A DNA stretch of 64,000 bases from Faecalibacterium sp. UBA1762 (GTDB taxonomy: Bacteria; Bacillota; Clostridia; Oscillospirales; Ruminococcaceae), in NCBI GenBank assembly GCA_002314755.1, contig DCHC01000003.1:11331-75330 (forward strand). The letters are read 5' to 3'. This document shows positions 62,462 to 64,000 of this stretch, one piece after another. Under the pieces are notes generated by a model, which made no database searches, was not told where the DNA came from, and worked only from the letters and a program-made list of their open reading frames with translations. The position numbers and the translations under genes were made by a program. Every line of letters begins with the position of its first letter. The stretch's first letter is position 1.

Positions 62462-63691
62462 ATGATTATTCATAAGCCATATATTTACAGAACCGACTCG
62501 AAACTTCGTTTGGAAAGTGAAATAGAAATCGGTCAGAGTATGGATAAGATCTGGTTCGAAGTAGAGGAAGCATACGGAAGTTTTCTTTGCGACGATTCTG
62601 CGGACGCTTTTTTACTGGCGTTATTGCCGGTTGCTGCAATGAGAGAGGAGGACATTTGTGTTCACGCAAATGTTTCACCCAAGCTATTATTCCATGCCAA
62701 TCACACGCATACTCCGTTTTTGGCAACATTTTTTGAGAAAAAGGCAATTCAAATCCATGCAGATCATTCTGAAGTGATTCTGTATCATGGCAGTGCGGTA
62801 ATGACTGCTTGTTCGCTTGGCGTGGACTCGTTATCTACCATTTATCAGCATATTTCTCCGGATTGTCTTCCGCAATACAGGCTTACACATCTGACATTAT
62901 GTAATTCAAGCCAGCTTGGTTGTTCGGAACAGGAGAGTCTGGAGAAGGCGCTGGAAGAATTCTCCGGGCGCATTTCATTATTTGCGGATGAGGTCAAGCT
63001 TCCGTTCTTTACAATTAATTCAAATATCACCTCTTTAATGGTTGATAATCATCTCAATCCAAGAATGGTATTTCCTTATTTTACGATGGGCAGTATATTG
63101 TCCGTGCAGAAAATGTTGAGTAAGTATCTATTTTCATCCAGCTATTCTGCCGATCATACGGCTCTTGATCGCAGGGATATATCCCATTCAGAAGCAATTA
63201 TCGTTCCGCTTATGGGAAATGAAAATGTTGAGATCGTGTTGTCGGATTCATTTGTAAAAAGAATTGATAAAACACTCAACGTCAGCAAGAATCCTCTTAC
63301 GCCTAAGTATCTGGATGTATGCTGGAGCGTGCAGTCCTCCAATTTGAAAAAGAGGAACAGGAGTTTTATAAAAAACAAGAAGAACCGAAATTGCGGATGG
63401 TGCGGTAAATGTAAGAGAGTTCTTCTGACACTTGAGGTATTAGGTTGCCTTTCTGACTACAAAGAAGCATTTGATATGGATAAGTATTACGCGCATCGAA
63501 AAGATTATATTATCGATACAGTTGCGAAATCGCGTCATGATATTTACTGCAGAGAAATCTATGATCTCATGAAGTCCAACGGATTTCATATTCCGATGTA
63601 CGGAAAAATTTGCCGAATATTAGATGTATACAATTCAAAAATTATCAAGTTTTGGTATAAGGTATTTGTTAAGCCTAAGAAACATTCTTAA
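62462..63691 (+). CDS. QueC-like PP-loop enzyme with zinc cluster
   Basis: 409 residues. A PP-loop ATP-pyrophosphatase motif CSLGVDSLSTIYQ (117-129; SxGxDS) and a later Cys287 plus CGWCGKCKR (Cys311, 314, 317), the four-Cys zinc arrangement seen in QueC (7-cyano-7-deazaguanine synthase). QueC converts a carboxylate to amide and nitrile through adenylation, so an amidation step on the cluster's product is a possible role; true QueC is about half this size and no other queuosine gene is here. Last gene of the operon. Confidence 0.72.
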   Translation: MIIHKPYIYRTDSKLRLESEIEIGQSMDKIWFEVEEAYGSFLCDDSADAFLLALLPVAAMREEDICVHANVSPKLLFHANHTHTPFLATFFEKKAIQIHADHSEVILYHGSAVMTACSLGVDSLSTIYQHISPDCLPQYRLTHLTLCNSSQLGCSEQESLEKALEEFSGRISLFADEVKLPFFTINSNITSLMVDNHLNPRMVFPYFTMGSILSVQKMLSKYLFSSSYSADHTALDRRDISHSEAIIVPLMGNENVEIVLSDSFVKRIDKTLNVSKNPLTPKYLDVCWSVQSSNLKKRNRSFIKNKKNRNCGWCGKCKRVLLTLEVLGCLSDYKEAFDMDKYYAHRKDYIIDTVAKSRHDIYCREIYDLMKSNGFHIPMYGKICRILDVYNSKIIKFWYKVFVKPKKHS

Positions 63692-63782
63692 CAGGTATTC
63701 GTGAAAAATCAGCCATGTTCCGTGTTGGCGAATATGCCGAATTTGTCGTTTCCTATGGAACCGCAGAAATTTTATGGGCAGG

Positions 63783-63825
63783 AATTCCCAAAGTAAATTC
63801 CACTGTGGAATTTACTTTGGGAATT
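63783..63825. repeat. Perfect 43-nt palindromic hairpin
   Basis: A 21-bp perfect inverted repeat (63783-63803 with 63805-63825) around a single T at 63804. There is no T run after it on the plus strand (GACTTCAG), so a simple terminator is not obvious. It lies between the operon end and the tRNA-Leu promoter; it may be a remnant of a mobile element or an unusual 3' end structure. The rest of 63692-63918 shows no convincing gene. Confidence 0.8.
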
Positions 63826-63874
63826 GACTTCAGATTACAGCGTCCCATCCTCGGACTTTTTTTCTTGAAAACCC

Positions 63875-63903
63875 TTGACAAAACGCCAAACGGTCTGTAT
63901 AAT
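63875..63903 (+). promoter_or_regulatory. Promoter of tRNA-Leu
   Basis: Consensus TTGACA (63875-63880) and TATAAT (63898-63903), 17-bp spacer, 15 bp before the tRNA. Confidence 0.9.
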
Positions 63904-63918
63904 AATATATTGTCAGCT

Positions 63919-64000
63919 GCGGGCGTGGCGGAATGGCAGACGCGCTGGTCTTAGGAACCAGTCCAATCGGGTGCAGGTTCAAGTCCTGTCGCCCGCACCA
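63919..64000 (+). tRNA. tRNA-Leu (anticodon UAG)
   Basis: Acceptor GCGGGCG (63919-63925) pairs with the CGCCCGC before ACCA at the end; anticodon stem CTGGT/ACCAG encloses CTTAGGA, giving anticodon TAG (reads CUN leucine codons). A variable arm (TCCAATCGGGTG) and T arm with GGTTCAAGTCC follow. CCA is encoded. The gene ends exactly at the window edge. Confidence 0.95.

Noticed and set aside
63715..63954. An 79-codon open frame before and into tRNA-Leu
   Set aside because: It runs through the palindrome, the tRNA promoter and part of the tRNA gene, so it is not a plausible protein gene.
1..64000. CRISPR arrays, transposases, rRNA genes, phage genes
   Set aside because: No regular spaced repeats, transposase or integrase motifs, rRNA or phage structural genes were seen on either strand.

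Overview
The window looks like a chromosomal segment of a Gram-positive, low-to-medium G+C gut clostridium, plausibly of the Ruminococcaceae/Oscillospiraceae. The pointers are sigma-A type promoters with 16-18 bp spacers, strong AGGAGG ribosome binding sites, several Firmicutes RNA switches (purine, manganese and T-box), the Firmicutes order rimP-nusA-ylxR-ylxQ-infB-rbfA-nrnA-truB-ribF-rpsO-pnp, and a SigH-like sigma factor. The genus is an inference; there is no 16S gene here.

Layout. 1-6.6 kb: the tail of an unknown gene, then a purine-riboswitch-controlled unit with xpt and a complete BMP-type nucleoside ABC importer (lipoprotein, double ATPase, two permeases). 6.8-8.3 kb: an NfeD/SPFH membrane pair. 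8.4-16.2 kb: carbohydrate-related genes, namely a GH43-like protein coupled to an uncharacterised PD-(D/E)XK-like protein, then a minus-strand operon of two SGNH hydrolases, a flavoprotein, a HAD phosphatase and a beta-propeller glycosidase, then a URO-D/MtbA-like methyltransferase. 16.2-20.8 kb: a HAD nucleotidase, a PII-like protein coupled to a cation:proton antiporter, and a Mn2+ riboswitch followed by mntP and a Ca2+/cation antiporter. 20.9-28.1 kb: two unknown TIM-barrel-type proteins, T-box-controlled metG, tatD and bioY. 28.1-39.4 kb: the translation/RNA-decay supercluster from rimP to pnp. 39.5-45.4 kb: an unknown TIM-barrel-like protein, a GNAT acetyltransferase, a zinc-ribbon protein, a sigma factor, a cell-wall amidase and an MFS transporter.

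The most interesting part is 45.5-63.7 kb. Base composition drops visibly (A+T rich, many AGA/ATA codons, unlike the CGT/CGC-rich genes before it), and sixteen tightly packed plus-strand genes form one apparent operon. It encodes a CapA-type metallophosphatase, five ATP-grasp ligases of the 'sugar-transfer associated' kind, two free-standing NRPS condensation-type enzymes, an acyl carrier protein, three adenylate-forming enzymes (two PaaK/CapK-like, one NRPS/DltA-like), a small membrane-anchored protein, a Wzm/Wzt-type ABC exporter pair, and a QueC-like PP-loop enzyme. No glycosyltransferase or polysaccharide polymerase is present. The simplest reading, an inference, is a surface or secreted amide-linked product: carboxylates are activated, loaded on the carrier protein, condensed or transferred, joined by ATP-grasp ligases and exported by the ABC transporter. 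I do not recognise this combination as a described pathway.

The window ends with a tRNA-Leu(UAG) gene preceded by a perfect 43-nt hairpin repeat.
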